From contig CAYSYM010000003.1 in NCBI GenBank assembly GCA_964435115.1, positions 62,001-126,000 on the forward strand: a stretch of 64,000 bases of DNA, in the 5' to 3' direction. The notes below the pieces were generated by a model that saw only the letters and a program-made list of their open reading frames with translations, made no database searches and was not told where the DNA came from. Positions 36,345-43,736 of the stretch are shown in pieces. The position numbers were made by a program, and so were the translations under genes. Every line of letters starts with the position of its first letter. Position 1 is the stretch's first letter. This DNA comes from CAYSYM01 sp964435115 (GTDB taxonomy: Bacteria > Chloroflexota > UBA6077 > CF-72).

Positions 36345-36803
36345 ATGATTGTGCGTTGCCACAACCGTCCCCTTGCTTCACCGCGCCTGGACGCTGTCTT
36401 CTCTTGGATCACCCTCGTTCCCGGTGAGGCCCCCTTGCCCGAGTGTACCGACTCCCTCCCGCGCGCCTCCCGCCGCGTGCGCGCCGCCTCCGCCGCGCTA
36501 CTCGACGCCGACTCTGCCACACTGCTGGCTCGCGTGCAGGACATGCTCTGCGAGACCACCCGTGCGCAAATCGTTCGTGCCCTCTCGGCGACGCCGCTGA
36601 GCGTCTCGGAGTTGGCGCACGTGATCGGCCGCGGCAAGTAGTCCACGAGCCGCCACCTGCGCGTGCTGTGGGAGGCCGGGCTCATCGTCGCGAGGCGGCG
36701 CGGGCGCTTCATCTTCTACAGCCCGTTGGACGACCCCGCCGTGGCGTCCGCGCTCGTGTCCCTCGACGCGGTCGCCGCTCAGAAGGGCGGGGATGGCGCC
36801 TGA
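36345..36803 (+). pseudogene. ArsR-family regulator interrupted by an amber codon
   Basis: The frame encodes a winged helix of the ArsR/SmtB type: LARVQDMLCETTRAQIVRAL, SVSELAHVIGRGK, then TAG at 36639-36641, then STSRHLRVLWEAGLIVARRR and GRFIFYSPL, ending at a TGA at 36801. The stop falls inside the recognition helix, at a position where a glutamine (CAG) would fit, so one C-to-T change explains it. Upstream and downstream parts are otherwise in the same frame and well conserved. The start is uncertain (ATG at 36345 or later). Metal-binding cysteines are not obvious. Confidence 0.7.
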
Positions 36804-37032
36804 GCGCGCCGCGCTGCGCGCTCGCCGGCGGCTGCCCACGCCGCGCCCCGCCCTTCGGCAGGCCGCCCGGGAGCGCAAGGCCCACCCGACCCGCGTCGAT
36901 GCGCTGGCGCTGGTCCGCCGCGAGCTGGGGGCGCACGAGGTTCCCGGCACGTCCGCTCCCGAGGGCGAGCGGGGACACCTCCCCCGGCCCCGCGTGGACC
37001 GCCTCACCACCACCCGCTGCTACGCCGCCTGA
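36793..37032 (+). CDS. Small arginine-rich hypothetical protein
   Basis: A 79-codon frame starting at an ATG that overlaps the end of the ArsR-like gene, with a G-rich stretch just upstream. Third positions are almost all G or C, as in true genes here. The product (ALALVRRELGAHEVPG region, ending in TTTRCYAA) matches nothing I recognise. From codon 12 onward it lies inside the right inverted repeat, so a 5'-truncated copy exists at the left repeat. It could be a real small gene or a chance frame in GC-rich DNA. Confidence 0.3.
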   Translation: MAPERAALRARRRLPTPRPALRQAARERKAHPTRVDALALVRRELGAHEVPGTSAPEGERGHLPRPRVDRLTTTRCYAA

Positions 37033-37052
37033 ACGGCTACAGTCGCGCTGAG
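36825..37052 (-). repeat. 228-bp inverted repeat, right copy
   Basis: Exact reverse complement of 31699-31926. Its outer end stops one base before the ATG of the disrupted ABC ATPase gene, and its inner end lies just after the ArsR-like pseudogene. The two copies enclose 4,898 bases of unique sequence. Confidence 0.95.
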
Positions 37053-38071
37053 ATGGCGGCCAGGATCGAGATCCAGCCGCTGCGGCACGACTACGTCGAC
37101 CCGTACTCGGGTGACGTAACTACTCAGACTCGTGTCACCGGACGTGGTCCGTGACCACGGGGTGTGGTGGGTCCCCGGGGCTATCTACCACCGGTTGACG
37201 CGCGATGCCTCACAGGGCCAGTTCTGCGCATGAGTGTGAGTAGTTACCGGGTGACGTGGTGCTGACACTGGGCGGCGTGGACCTGGAGATCCAGCCCGGC
37301 GAGCTGCTGGCCCTGGTGGGCCCCTCAGGCTGCGGCAAGTCCACGCTGCTGGCCATCGTCGCCGGGCTGCTCCGGCCAACCCAGGGTGAGGTCCGCATCG
37401 ACGGCCGGCCGGTCAGCGGCCCGGGCCGCGACCGCGGTGTCGTCTTCCAGGAGCTGGCCATCCTCCCCTGGCGCACCGTCGCCGGGAACGTCGGCCACGG
37501 GCTCGAGATCCAGAAGGTCCCGCGCCCGCAGCGCGAAGCCACCGTACGGCGGTTCGTCGAGCTCGTCGGCCTGGACGGCTTCGAGCACAAGTACCCCCAC
37601 GAATTGTCCGGCGGCATGAAGCAGCGTGTGGCCGTGGCGCGGGCGCTGGCGGCCAACCCCGACGTGCTCCTGATGGACGAGCCGCTCGCCGCCGTCGACG
37701 CGCAGATGCGCATCACCCTCCAGGAGGAGCTGCTCCAGATCGCCGCAGCGACGCGGAAGACGATCATGTTCGTGACGCACAGCGTCGACGAGGCGGTCTT
37801 CCTGGGCGACCGGGTGGCCGTCTTCAGCGCGCGGCCGGGGCGCGTAAAGGAGCTGGTCGAGGTCCGCACGGCGGTCACGCAACGCGCGCTCCAGGACGTC
37901 GTCGTCACACTCCAGTTCCCACCCGAGCAGTTCCACATCAAGCTCTTCCAGTCGTACGGCACGGTGAGCGGCGTGCGGGGCGACGCGGTGATCATCCGGC
38001 GGGTCCCGCCGGAGGCCGTGTCGGAGATCGCCAGGCTCTACTGGGTCCGCCAGATCGAGCCACTCCGATAA
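37053..38071 (+). pseudogene. NitT/TauT-type ABC ATPase, split by a small inserted element
   Basis: Removing 37116-37247 and one 8-base duplicate joins MAARIEIQPLRHDYVDPYSG directly to DVVLTLGGVDLEIQPGE and the rest of a SsuB/TauB-like ATPase: Walker A GPSGCGKST, Q-loop FQELAILPW, signature LSGGMKQRVAVARAL, Walker B LLMDEPL and the H-loop THSVDEA. With the insert the first frame stops after about 33 codons. A shortened 271-residue protein could start at a GTG at 37256, created at the right junction, but it would lack the first beta strand and has no clear ribosome site. The C-terminal extension of ~60 residues is seen in some family members. The matching binding protein is at 30608-31714. Confidence 0.85.
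37116..37247. mobile_element. 132-bp MITE-like element with IS66-type ends
   Basis: The ends are 16-base inverted repeats with one mismatch, GTAACTACTCAGACTC at the left and the complement of GTAACTACTCACACTC at the right. The flanks are a perfect 8-base duplication CGGGTGAC (37108-37115 and 37248-37255). GTAA termini and an 8-bp duplication are typical of IS66-family elements. There is no room for a transposase, so it is non-autonomous. It interrupts the ABC ATPase after codon 21 and shifts the frame (140 bases added). Confidence 0.85.
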
Positions 38072-38089
38072 CAGCGAGGAGACAGTACA

Positions 38090-38515
38090 GTGGCAACAGT
38101 GATCAAGGCCGACGGCCTGCCCAAGGATCTGACCTACGAGCCGCCATTGCGGATCGAGTTCGGCGTGAACAGCCACACCTGTGGCGCCAGCAGGATCACG
38201 AACGGGCGGACGGTCGTACCGCCCGGGGCCAGGAACACGCCCCACATCCACCAGCACTGCGAGGCTTCTATGTACGTGATCAGCGGCCGGATGCGGGTGG
38301 TCACCGGCCCGCCCGAGGGGCCGTGGGCCGAGCAGGATGTGGAGGCCGGCAGCTTCTGCTACGTGCCGCGCGGGGAGGTGCATGGCCTGCAGAACCTGAG
38401 CGACACCGAGCCCGTGGTGCTGATCTTTGCCTACGGCGGCGTTGCCAGCAAGGAGGCGGCTGGCACCGTCGAGTGCCCCTACCCCGGCGCGCTGGCGCAG
38501 ACGGCGGCGCGCTGA
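38090..38515 (+). CDS. Cupin-domain protein
   Basis: A 141-residue single cupin. The first motif is HIHQHCEASMYVISGRMRV (two His and a Glu), the second GSFCYVPRGEVHGLQNLSD (His), giving a likely three-His-one-Glu metal site. AGGAG lies about nine bases before the GTG start and 19 bases after the ABC ATPase stop. It is followed by an amidohydrolase after 14 bases, so it is part of a catabolic operon; a dioxygenase or isomerase role is possible but unproven. Confidence 0.85.
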   Translation: MATVIKADGLPKDLTYEPPLRIEFGVNSHTCGASRITNGRTVVPPGARNTPHIHQHCEASMYVISGRMRVVTGPPEGPWAEQDVEAGSFCYVPRGEVHGLQNLSDTEPVVLIFAYGGVASKEAAGTVECPYPGALAQTAAR

Positions 38516-38529
38516 GAGGAACAGGACTG

Positions 38530-39534
38530 ATGACCGTCGACATCCACGCCCACGTCCTCACCGAACGGGCCGCGGCCCGCATGCAGCGCGTCTCACCCGA
38601 GCACGCCCCCCGCATCCTGAGCTCGGGGGCGGCGTGGTCGGTCCTCGAGATGGGCGACTTCCGCTACCAGCCCTTTCCGCGGGGCGGCTGGGACGTCGAG
38701 CGCCGCCTGGCCGACATGGACGCGGCGGGCATCGACGTCCAGGCGCTCTCGGTGGTGCCGTTCACATTCGGCTACCACCTGGAGCCCGGCGTCGGCGCGG
38801 CGTTCGCGCAGATCCAGAACGAGGAGATCGCCGGCCTGGCGCGCGAGCGGCCCGACCGGTTCGTCGGCCTGGCCACGCTGCCGCTGCAGACGCCCCAGGC
38901 CGCGGCCGACGAGCTGCGGCGGGGCATGGGGGAGCTCGGCCTGCGCGGCGCGTCCATCGGCACGCACGTCGCCGGGCGCAACCTCGACTGGCCGGAGCTC
39001 GAACCTCTCTGGTCCGCCGCCCAGGAGCTGGGGGCGTTCCTGTTCCTCCACCCCGAGCGCGTGGCGGCCGCCGAGCGGCTGGCCGACTACTACCTCGTCA
39101 ACCTGCTGGGGAATCCCATCGACACCTCCATCGCCATCGCCTCGCTGGTCTTCGGCGGCGTGCTCGAGCGGTTCCCCGGCCTCACCCTGTGCTTCGCCCA
39201 TGGCGGTGGCTTCATCCCCTACCAGCGGGGGCGGCTGGAGCACGGCTGGCAGGTGCGGGCGGAGCCCAAACGCGTGATTCGTGAATCCCCTGAGGCGTCG
39301 ATCAGACGGCTCTACTTCGACACCATCCTGCACTCGACCCCCGCCCTGGAGTACCTGGTAGCCACGGTCGGCCCCGGCCAGGTCCTGCTGGGGAGCGACT
39401 ACCCGTTCGACATGGGGCCGGCCGACCCCGTTGGCGCGGTCGCGGCTCTGGCGACCCTCGACGCCGGCGACCGCCAGCGCATCCTGGGCGCGACCGCCGA
39501 ACGGCTGCTCGGCGCCGGCGTCGGGACGCGTTGA
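38530..39534 (+). CDS. Amidohydrolase family 2 (ACMSD-like decarboxylase/hydrolase)
   Basis: A 334-residue TIM barrel of the amidohydrolase-2 family, which includes ACMSD, gamma-resorcylate decarboxylase and related non-oxidative decarboxylases. Metal ligands are DIHAHVL (His-X-His), LFLHPE, AHGGGF and GSDYPFD. The ATG at 38530 is preceded by AGGA. The family often acts after ring-cleaving steps; a cupin upstream and a CMD protein in the same region fit an aromatic or cyclic acid pathway. Confidence 0.9.
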   Translation: MTVDIHAHVLTERAAARMQRVSPEHAPRILSSGAAWSVLEMGDFRYQPFPRGGWDVERRLADMDAAGIDVQALSVVPFTFGYHLEPGVGAAFAQIQNEEIAGLARERPDRFVGLATLPLQTPQAAADELRRGMGELGLRGASIGTHVAGRNLDWPELEPLWSAAQELGAFLFLHPERVAAAERLADYYLVNLLGNPIDTSIAIASLVFGGVLERFPGLTLCFAHGGGFIPYQRGRLEHGWQVRAEPKRVIRESPEASIRRLYFDTILHSTPALEYLVATVGPGQVLLGSDYPFDMGPADPVGAVAALATLDAGDRQRILGATAERLLGAGVGTR

Positions 39535-39562
39535 GGGTGTCCACTTCGCCGGGCGCCGCGCC

Positions 39563-39577
39563 GGTGTAGCCTACACC
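39563..39577. promoter_or_regulatory. Perfect 15-base palindrome upstream of the M24 gene
   Basis: GGTGTAG and CTACACC flank a single C, 28 bases after the amidohydrolase stop and 37 bases before the M24 ATG. It could be a regulator site or a short hairpin. No -35/-10 pair is convincing around it. Confidence 0.35.
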
Positions 39578-39614
39578 CTTGGCGACCATACCTCGGTAAG
39601 GGAGACAGCTTGGC

Positions 39615-40850
39615 ATGGGCAGTTTTGGGATGGTCGGCGTCGACTGGCAGCAGCGAATCAACTGGGACCGCCTGCGGAGCTACCGGCTGACCCGGGCACG
39701 GGAGCGGATGCGCGAGCACGGGCTCGGCGCCCTCCTGCTGATGTATGACGAGAACGTCCGCTACGTCACCAGCACGCTCACCCCGGGCTGGAATCGCCTC
39801 AAGCCGGGTCTGCGCTACGCGCTCCTGGTGGAAGGCGCCGACCCGATCCTCTACGAGCAGGGGGACATCGGCTTCCAGATCCAGCGCCACGCCCCGTGGA
39901 TCCCCAGGGAGAACGTGCGCTACTCCTACGCCTGGATCAAGGGCGCGGCGGGGCCCGCCTCCAGCCAGCAGGTGAAGAAGTTCACCGATGCCATCGTCCG
40001 CGAGCTGAAGCGGTACGACGTCTTCGACCGGCCGCTGGGCGTGGACTTCGTCGACATCAACATGCTGCGCGCGTTCCAGGAGGCCGGCCTCACCTGGACG
40101 GACGGGATGACGCCCATGATGCAGGCGCGCGCCATCAAGAACGAGGACGAGCAGGAGGCGATGCGGATCGTCGGCGCGATCGGCGATGCGGCGCACTGGG
40201 AGACGATGCGGTTCCTGAAGCCGGGCCTCACCGAGAACCAGGTCACCGCCCACATCATGGAGTACCTGTACAACATCGCCGGCATGGAGGACGTGGAGGA
40301 CGTCATCGTGTCGTCCGGGCCCAACACCTGGCCGAACTGGCGCAACTTCTCCGATCGCATCATCAAGCCCGGCGACATCGTGTTCATGGACCTCGCGGCG
40401 CTGACCTGGAACGGCTACAAGTCCTGCTACTACCGCACGTACTGTGTGGGCAAGCAGCCGACGGACGAGCAGCGGCAGGTCTACGAGATAGCCCTGAAGT
40501 GGCTGTACGACTCCATCGAGGCGGTCAAGCCCGGCGCCACCACCCGCGACATCGCCCTCAAGTGGCCCTCAGCGAAGGAGGCGTGGGGGTATGAGGAGGA
40601 GGACCAGGCCGCCGCGAACCTGTGGGGCCACGGGTTGGGGTTGGCCCAGTACGACCAACCCGTGATCTCGCGCATCTGGTCGCTGGATCACCCCATCGAG
40701 ATCAAGCCAGGGATGGTGTTCGCGCTCGAGACGCAGCACGGCAAGATGCTCCAGTGGGGCGTGCGCATCGAGGAGATGCTGATCGTCCACGAGGACCGCA
40801 CAGAGATCATCAGCAGCTTCCCGGTCGAGCAGATCACCGTCGTGGACTGA
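39615..40850 (+). CDS. M24-fold (creatinase/Xaa-Pro dipeptidase-like) enzyme
   Basis: A 411-residue pita-bread protein with an N-terminal creatinase-like domain and a C-terminal M24 domain. Candidate active-site residues are His in GHGLGLAQYDQP, Glu in VFALETQHG and Glu in VRIEEMLIVHED. The first metal Asp is present (VFMDLAAL), but the second, normally in a D-x-T/S-R-T motif, is missing: the region reads GYKSCYYRTY. It may therefore be a creatinase-like hydrolase or lyase that needs no two-metal centre, rather than an aminopeptidase. GGAG lies ten bases before the ATG. Confidence 0.85.
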   Translation: MGSFGMVGVDWQQRINWDRLRSYRLTRARERMREHGLGALLLMYDENVRYVTSTLTPGWNRLKPGLRYALLVEGADPILYEQGDIGFQIQRHAPWIPRENVRYSYAWIKGAAGPASSQQVKKFTDAIVRELKRYDVFDRPLGVDFVDINMLRAFQEAGLTWTDGMTPMMQARAIKNEDEQEAMRIVGAIGDAAHWETMRFLKPGLTENQVTAHIMEYLYNIAGMEDVEDVIVSSGPNTWPNWRNFSDRIIKPGDIVFMDLAALTWNGYKSCYYRTYCVGKQPTDEQRQVYEIALKWLYDSIEAVKPGATTRDIALKWPSAKEAWGYEEEDQAAANLWGHGLGLAQYDQPVISRIWSLDHPIEIKPGMVFALETQHGKMLQWGVRIEEMLIVHEDRTEIISSFPVEQITVVD

Positions 40851-40939
40851 TCCTGCATGCTTCATGGCGTCTCCGAACTAGATCATGTCTCCCGGCACCC
40901 ACCTCGCGCTCCCCGAGGCCGGGGCGCGGGCGGGGTGTG

Positions 40940-42355
40940 ATGGGCGCTCACCGGCCGCTCTTGCGGTCCTTGCGAGGCCTCGCGGAGGAGGCGCAGGCTG
41001 GCGGCAAGGGCGCGGCCGTGGCGAGGCTCGCGCAGGCCGGGCTGCCGGTGCCGCCCGCGTGGGTCCTGCCTCGCGCCGTGCTGGACGACCACCTCGCCCG
41101 CCTCGGGCTCACCGCCCTGGCGCAGCAGGTAGAGGATGCCGCGCCCACTGCTTCCAGCCTGGAGGTGCGGCCCGGGGCCGATCTCCCTCTCCCTCCGGGA
41201 GAGGGTGGGGGTGAGGGCGTCTGTCCTCAGCACGGAGCACTCAGCACCCAGCACTCCGTCCTAGGCGAGGGTGCGTGGCAGCCGGCGGCGCGCCGGCTCC
41301 GCGCGGCCATCCTGCAGGCGCCGCTCCCGCCGGCGCTGGGGGAAGCCGTGGCCGGCCTGCTCGCCCGCCTCCGGGCAGCCGACCGGGATGCGACCCTGGC
41401 GGTCCGCTCCTCAGCCACCTGCGAGGGCCTCCCGGGCGCCTCATTCGCCGGGCAGTTCCAGACCTTCCTCAACGTCCACGACGCTGCTCAGGCGCGCGCG
41501 GCGATCCGCTCCTGCTGGGCGTCGCTCTGGTCGACCGCCGCGCTGAGCTACCGCGCCAGCCTGGAGCGGGGCCCGGCGCCGGGGATGGCCGTGCTCCTGC
41601 AGCGGTTCATCCGGGCCGACGCGGCGGGCGCCGCGCACGTCGACGAGGCCGGCGTCAGCGTGGAGTCGGCCTGGGGGCTCGGCGCATCCGTGATGAGCGG
41701 CCTGGTGCTGCCGGACCGCTACGACTTCGACCGCGACGGGCAGCTGCTGGCGGCGCGGCCGGGGCGGAAGCCCACGCGGGCCGACGCCGGCGGCGGGAAC
41801 CTCGAGTGGCGCTCGGTTCCGACTGAGGCGCAGGAAACGTTCAGCCTCGACGTCGAGTGCGCCGCTCGCGTAGCGCGGCAGGCCATGCGGGCAGCCGCGA
41901 CCATCGGCCTGCCAGCCGAGGTGGAGTGGGCTGTGGCGGACGACACGGTGTGGCTGCTCCAGGCGCGGCCGGCCGAGCGCCGGCAGGTGGCGGCGAGTGG
42001 CGCGGCGGTCGGCGCCGAGCTTCGCGGCATCCCGGCTGCCCCGGGCGAGGTCGAAGGCCCGGCCCGCGTCGTGCGCGACCCGCGCGACCTGGACGCGGTG
42101 GGCCCGGGCGATGTGGTCGTCGCGGCCTACGCCAGCGCGGCCGTCGCCACGTGCTTCCAGGGTGCGGGGCTCGTCACCGAGATGGGGGGTAGCAGCGCGC
42201 ACGCGACGTCCATCGCCGCCGAGCGCGGCCTGCCGATGGTCGCCGGCGTACTGGGGATCACCCGACGCGTGCGCGACGGCCAGTCAATCCGCGTGGACGG
42301 CACCCGCGGCACCGTGCGCGTGTCCCCCTGGTTCGAGGCGGACCCTGCCGGTTGA
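40940..42355 (+). CDS. PEP-synthase/PPDK-like phosphotransferase
   Basis: A 471-residue protein with an N-terminal ATP-grasp domain of the PEP synthase type (GGKGAAVARLAQAGLPVP, LAVRSSATCEGLPGASFAGQ, VEWAVADDTVWLLQARP) and a C-terminal phosphohistidine domain (VTEMGGSSAHATSIAAERG, with the catalytic His). The PEP/pyruvate-binding barrel is absent, so it resembles two-domain dikinases such as rifampin phosphotransferase halves or phosphoenolpyruvate synthase-like proteins of unknown substrate. Residues ~80-110 are encoded by a hairpin-type repeat inserted in frame. The ATG at 40940 follows GGGCGGGG; a longer upstream frame is not conserved. Confidence 0.8.
   Translation: MGAHRPLLRSLRGLAEEAQAGGKGAAVARLAQAGLPVPPAWVLPRAVLDDHLARLGLTALAQQVEDAAPTASSLEVRPGADLPLPPGEGGGEGVCPQHGALSTQHSVLGEGAWQPAARRLRAAILQAPLPPALGEAVAGLLARLRAADRDATLAVRSSATCEGLPGASFAGQFQTFLNVHDAAQARAAIRSCWASLWSTAALSYRASLERGPAPGMAVLLQRFIRADAAGAAHVDEAGVSVESAWGLGASVMSGLVLPDRYDFDRDGQLLAARPGRKPTRADAGGGNLEWRSVPTEAQETFSLDVECAARVARQAMRAAATIGLPAEVEWAVADDTVWLLQARPAERRQVAASGAAVGAELRGIPAAPGEVEGPARVVRDPRDLDAVGPGDVVVAAYASAAVATCFQGAGLVTEMGGSSAHATSIAAERGLPMVAGVLGITRRVRDGQSIRVDGTRGTVRVSPWFEADPAG
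41181..41260. repeat. REP-like palindromic repeat inside a coding sequence
   Basis: CCCTCTCCC (41185-41193) and GGGAGAGGG (41197-41205) form a perfect nine-base stem with a three-base loop, followed by GTGGGGGTGAGGG and then by near-repeats of CAGCAC (CAGCACGGAG, CAGCACCCAG). This style of sequence is familiar as an interspersed intergenic repeat in many high-GC genomes. Here it reads in frame within the linker of the ATP-grasp domain. Confidence 0.6.
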
Positions 42356-42380
42356 CGCGCTCGGAGACCGTTCCTAGCAT
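42352..42380 (+). promoter_or_regulatory. Promoter of the HMGL-like synthase gene
   Basis: TTGACG (42352-42357, overlapping the stop of the PEP-synthase-like gene) and TAGCAT (42375-42380) are 17 bases apart. The -10 is the same sequence as in the pentose operon promoter. Transcription would start near 42387, 45 bases before the ATG. Confidence 0.45.
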
Positions 42381-42431
42381 GCCTGTACGGATAGAGATCA
42401 GCTCGTTGGTTCAACAGGTGAGGAGGAACAC

Positions 42432-43676
42432 ATGGCGGTAACACAGTTCGAAGGGCCGTGGCATACAGACCGGTGGTTCGTGAGTCCTTGGAACTACCAG
42501 CCCGACGCGCGGGCGAGCTTCCACTTCGCCCCGCAGATCCGCTTCCACGACGTGACGCTGCGCGACGGTGAGCAGCAAGCCGGGATCGAGTTCACCCGGG
42601 ATGAGAAGGTCCGCATCGCCGAGCAGCTCGCCGCGGCCGGGGTCCAGCGCATCGAAGCGGGCATGCCGGTCGTGTCGAAGTCGGATGAAGAGGCGGTCAG
42701 GGCGATCGCCCGGTTGGACCTGGGCGACACCGAGGTCTTCGCCTTCTCACGCTGCATGGTGGAAGACGTCAAGCGAGCAGTCGACTGCGGCGTCAAGGGC
42801 GTCGTGGTCGAGATCCCCTCCAGCGAGCACATCATCCGCACGGCCTACCGTTGGGAGCTGGAGAAGGCGATCGACCTGTCGATCAAGGCCACCCTCTACG
42901 CGAAGGAGCAGGGCCTCTATGTCGTCTGGTTTCCGATCGACGCGTCCCGGGCGGAGATGACCTGGCTGCTCAAGCTGGTCGAGCGGGTCATGACCGACGG
43001 ACACATGGACGCGCTGGCGCTGGTGGACACCTTCGGCGTGCTCAACCCTCAGGCGTGCGCGTACTTCACACGCACCTTCAAGAAGCGCATCAACAAGCCG
43101 CTGGAGACCCACTTCCACATGGACTTTGGGCTCGGCGTCGCCAACACGATCGCCGCGCTCTCGGAGGGCGCGGAAGTCGTCCACACCACCGTCACGGGGA
43201 TCGGCGAGCGGGCCGGGAACACCCCGATGGAAGACGTCGCGCTGGCGCTGCTGACGATGTACGGCGTCTCGCCGGGCCTCAAGACCGAGGCGTTCACCGA
43301 GCTGTCCGAGCTCGTACGCCAGCTCGCCGACCTCCAGGTGCCGTCGAACCGCCAGGTCGTGGGCGACCTCCTGTTCGCCGTCGAGTCTGGCATCGTCGCG
43401 AGCTGGGTCAGGCACTGCGGCGACGAGTACCTGACCGAGGTCTTCCCCTTCCGGCCCGAGCTCGTCGGCCAGCAGCCCGCCCGCGTGGTCCTGGGCAAGA
43501 ACAGCGGGATCGACTCCATCGGCATCTGGCTCGACCGGATCGGCGTGGACGCGACTGACGAGGAGCAGCTCGAGCTGCTGCAGGCGGTCAAGGCGAAGTC
43601 GCTCGAGAAGAAGGGGCTGCTCACCGAGGACGAGTTCCGCGATCTCGTCTACCGCCTGGTGAAGGTCCCGGCCTGA
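42432..43676 (+). CDS. HMGL-like / homocitrate synthase-isopropylmalate synthase family enzyme
   Basis: A 414-residue DRE-TIM metallolyase. The metal and catalytic motif HDVTLRDGEQQAG, the metal-ligand pair in THFHMDFGLGVAN and the signature TVTGIGERAGNTPMEDV are present. It lacks the C-terminal LeuA dimer regulatory domain, so it is not a full isopropylmalate synthase. The ATG has GAGGAGG six bases upstream. It has its own promoter and ends before a strong terminator. It likely condenses acetyl-CoA with a 2-oxo acid or cleaves the reverse; the real substrate is unknown. Confidence 0.87.
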   Translation: MAVTQFEGPWHTDRWFVSPWNYQPDARASFHFAPQIRFHDVTLRDGEQQAGIEFTRDEKVRIAEQLAAAGVQRIEAGMPVVSKSDEEAVRAIARLDLGDTEVFAFSRCMVEDVKRAVDCGVKGVVVEIPSSEHIIRTAYRWELEKAIDLSIKATLYAKEQGLYVVWFPIDASRAEMTWLLKLVERVMTDGHMDALALVDTFGVLNPQACAYFTRTFKKRINKPLETHFHMDFGLGVANTIAALSEGAEVVHTTVTGIGERAGNTPMEDVALALLTMYGVSPGLKTEAFTELSELVRQLADLQVPSNRQVVGDLLFAVESGIVASWVRHCGDEYLTEVFPFRPELVGQQPARVVLGKNSGIDSIGIWLDRIGVDATDEEQLELLQAVKAKSLEKKGLLTEDEFRDLVYRLVKVPA

Positions 43677-43683
43677 GCCAGTG

Positions 43684-43721
43684 GGCAGCGTCCTCTCGCC
43701 CGCGGGCGAGAGGACGCTGCC
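43684..43721. terminator. Perfect 38-base palindrome between convergent genes
   Basis: Nineteen-base arms, centred between 43702 and 43703, match without error. It lies between the HMGL-like gene (plus) and the M20 peptidase gene (minus), so it probably ends transcription in both directions. No T-run follows on either side, as is common in GC-rich genomes. Confidence 0.75.
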
Positions 43722-43736
43722 GGGGCCCGGCCCCGG

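Noticed and set aside
31699..37052. The repeat-bounded segment as a composite transposon
   Set aside because: The repeats contain no transposase, the outer flanks show no target duplication, and no integrase or recombinase gene lies inside.
37256..38071. The ABC ATPase as an intact gene starting at GTG 37256
   Set aside because: That start lies exactly at the insertion junction, lacks a ribosome site and omits the first strand of the fold, which is found in frame on the other side of the element.
41225..41262. Repeated CAGCAC units as a CRISPR array
   Set aside because: The units are about ten bases long with no spacers, and they lie in the reading frame of the PEP-synthase-like gene.
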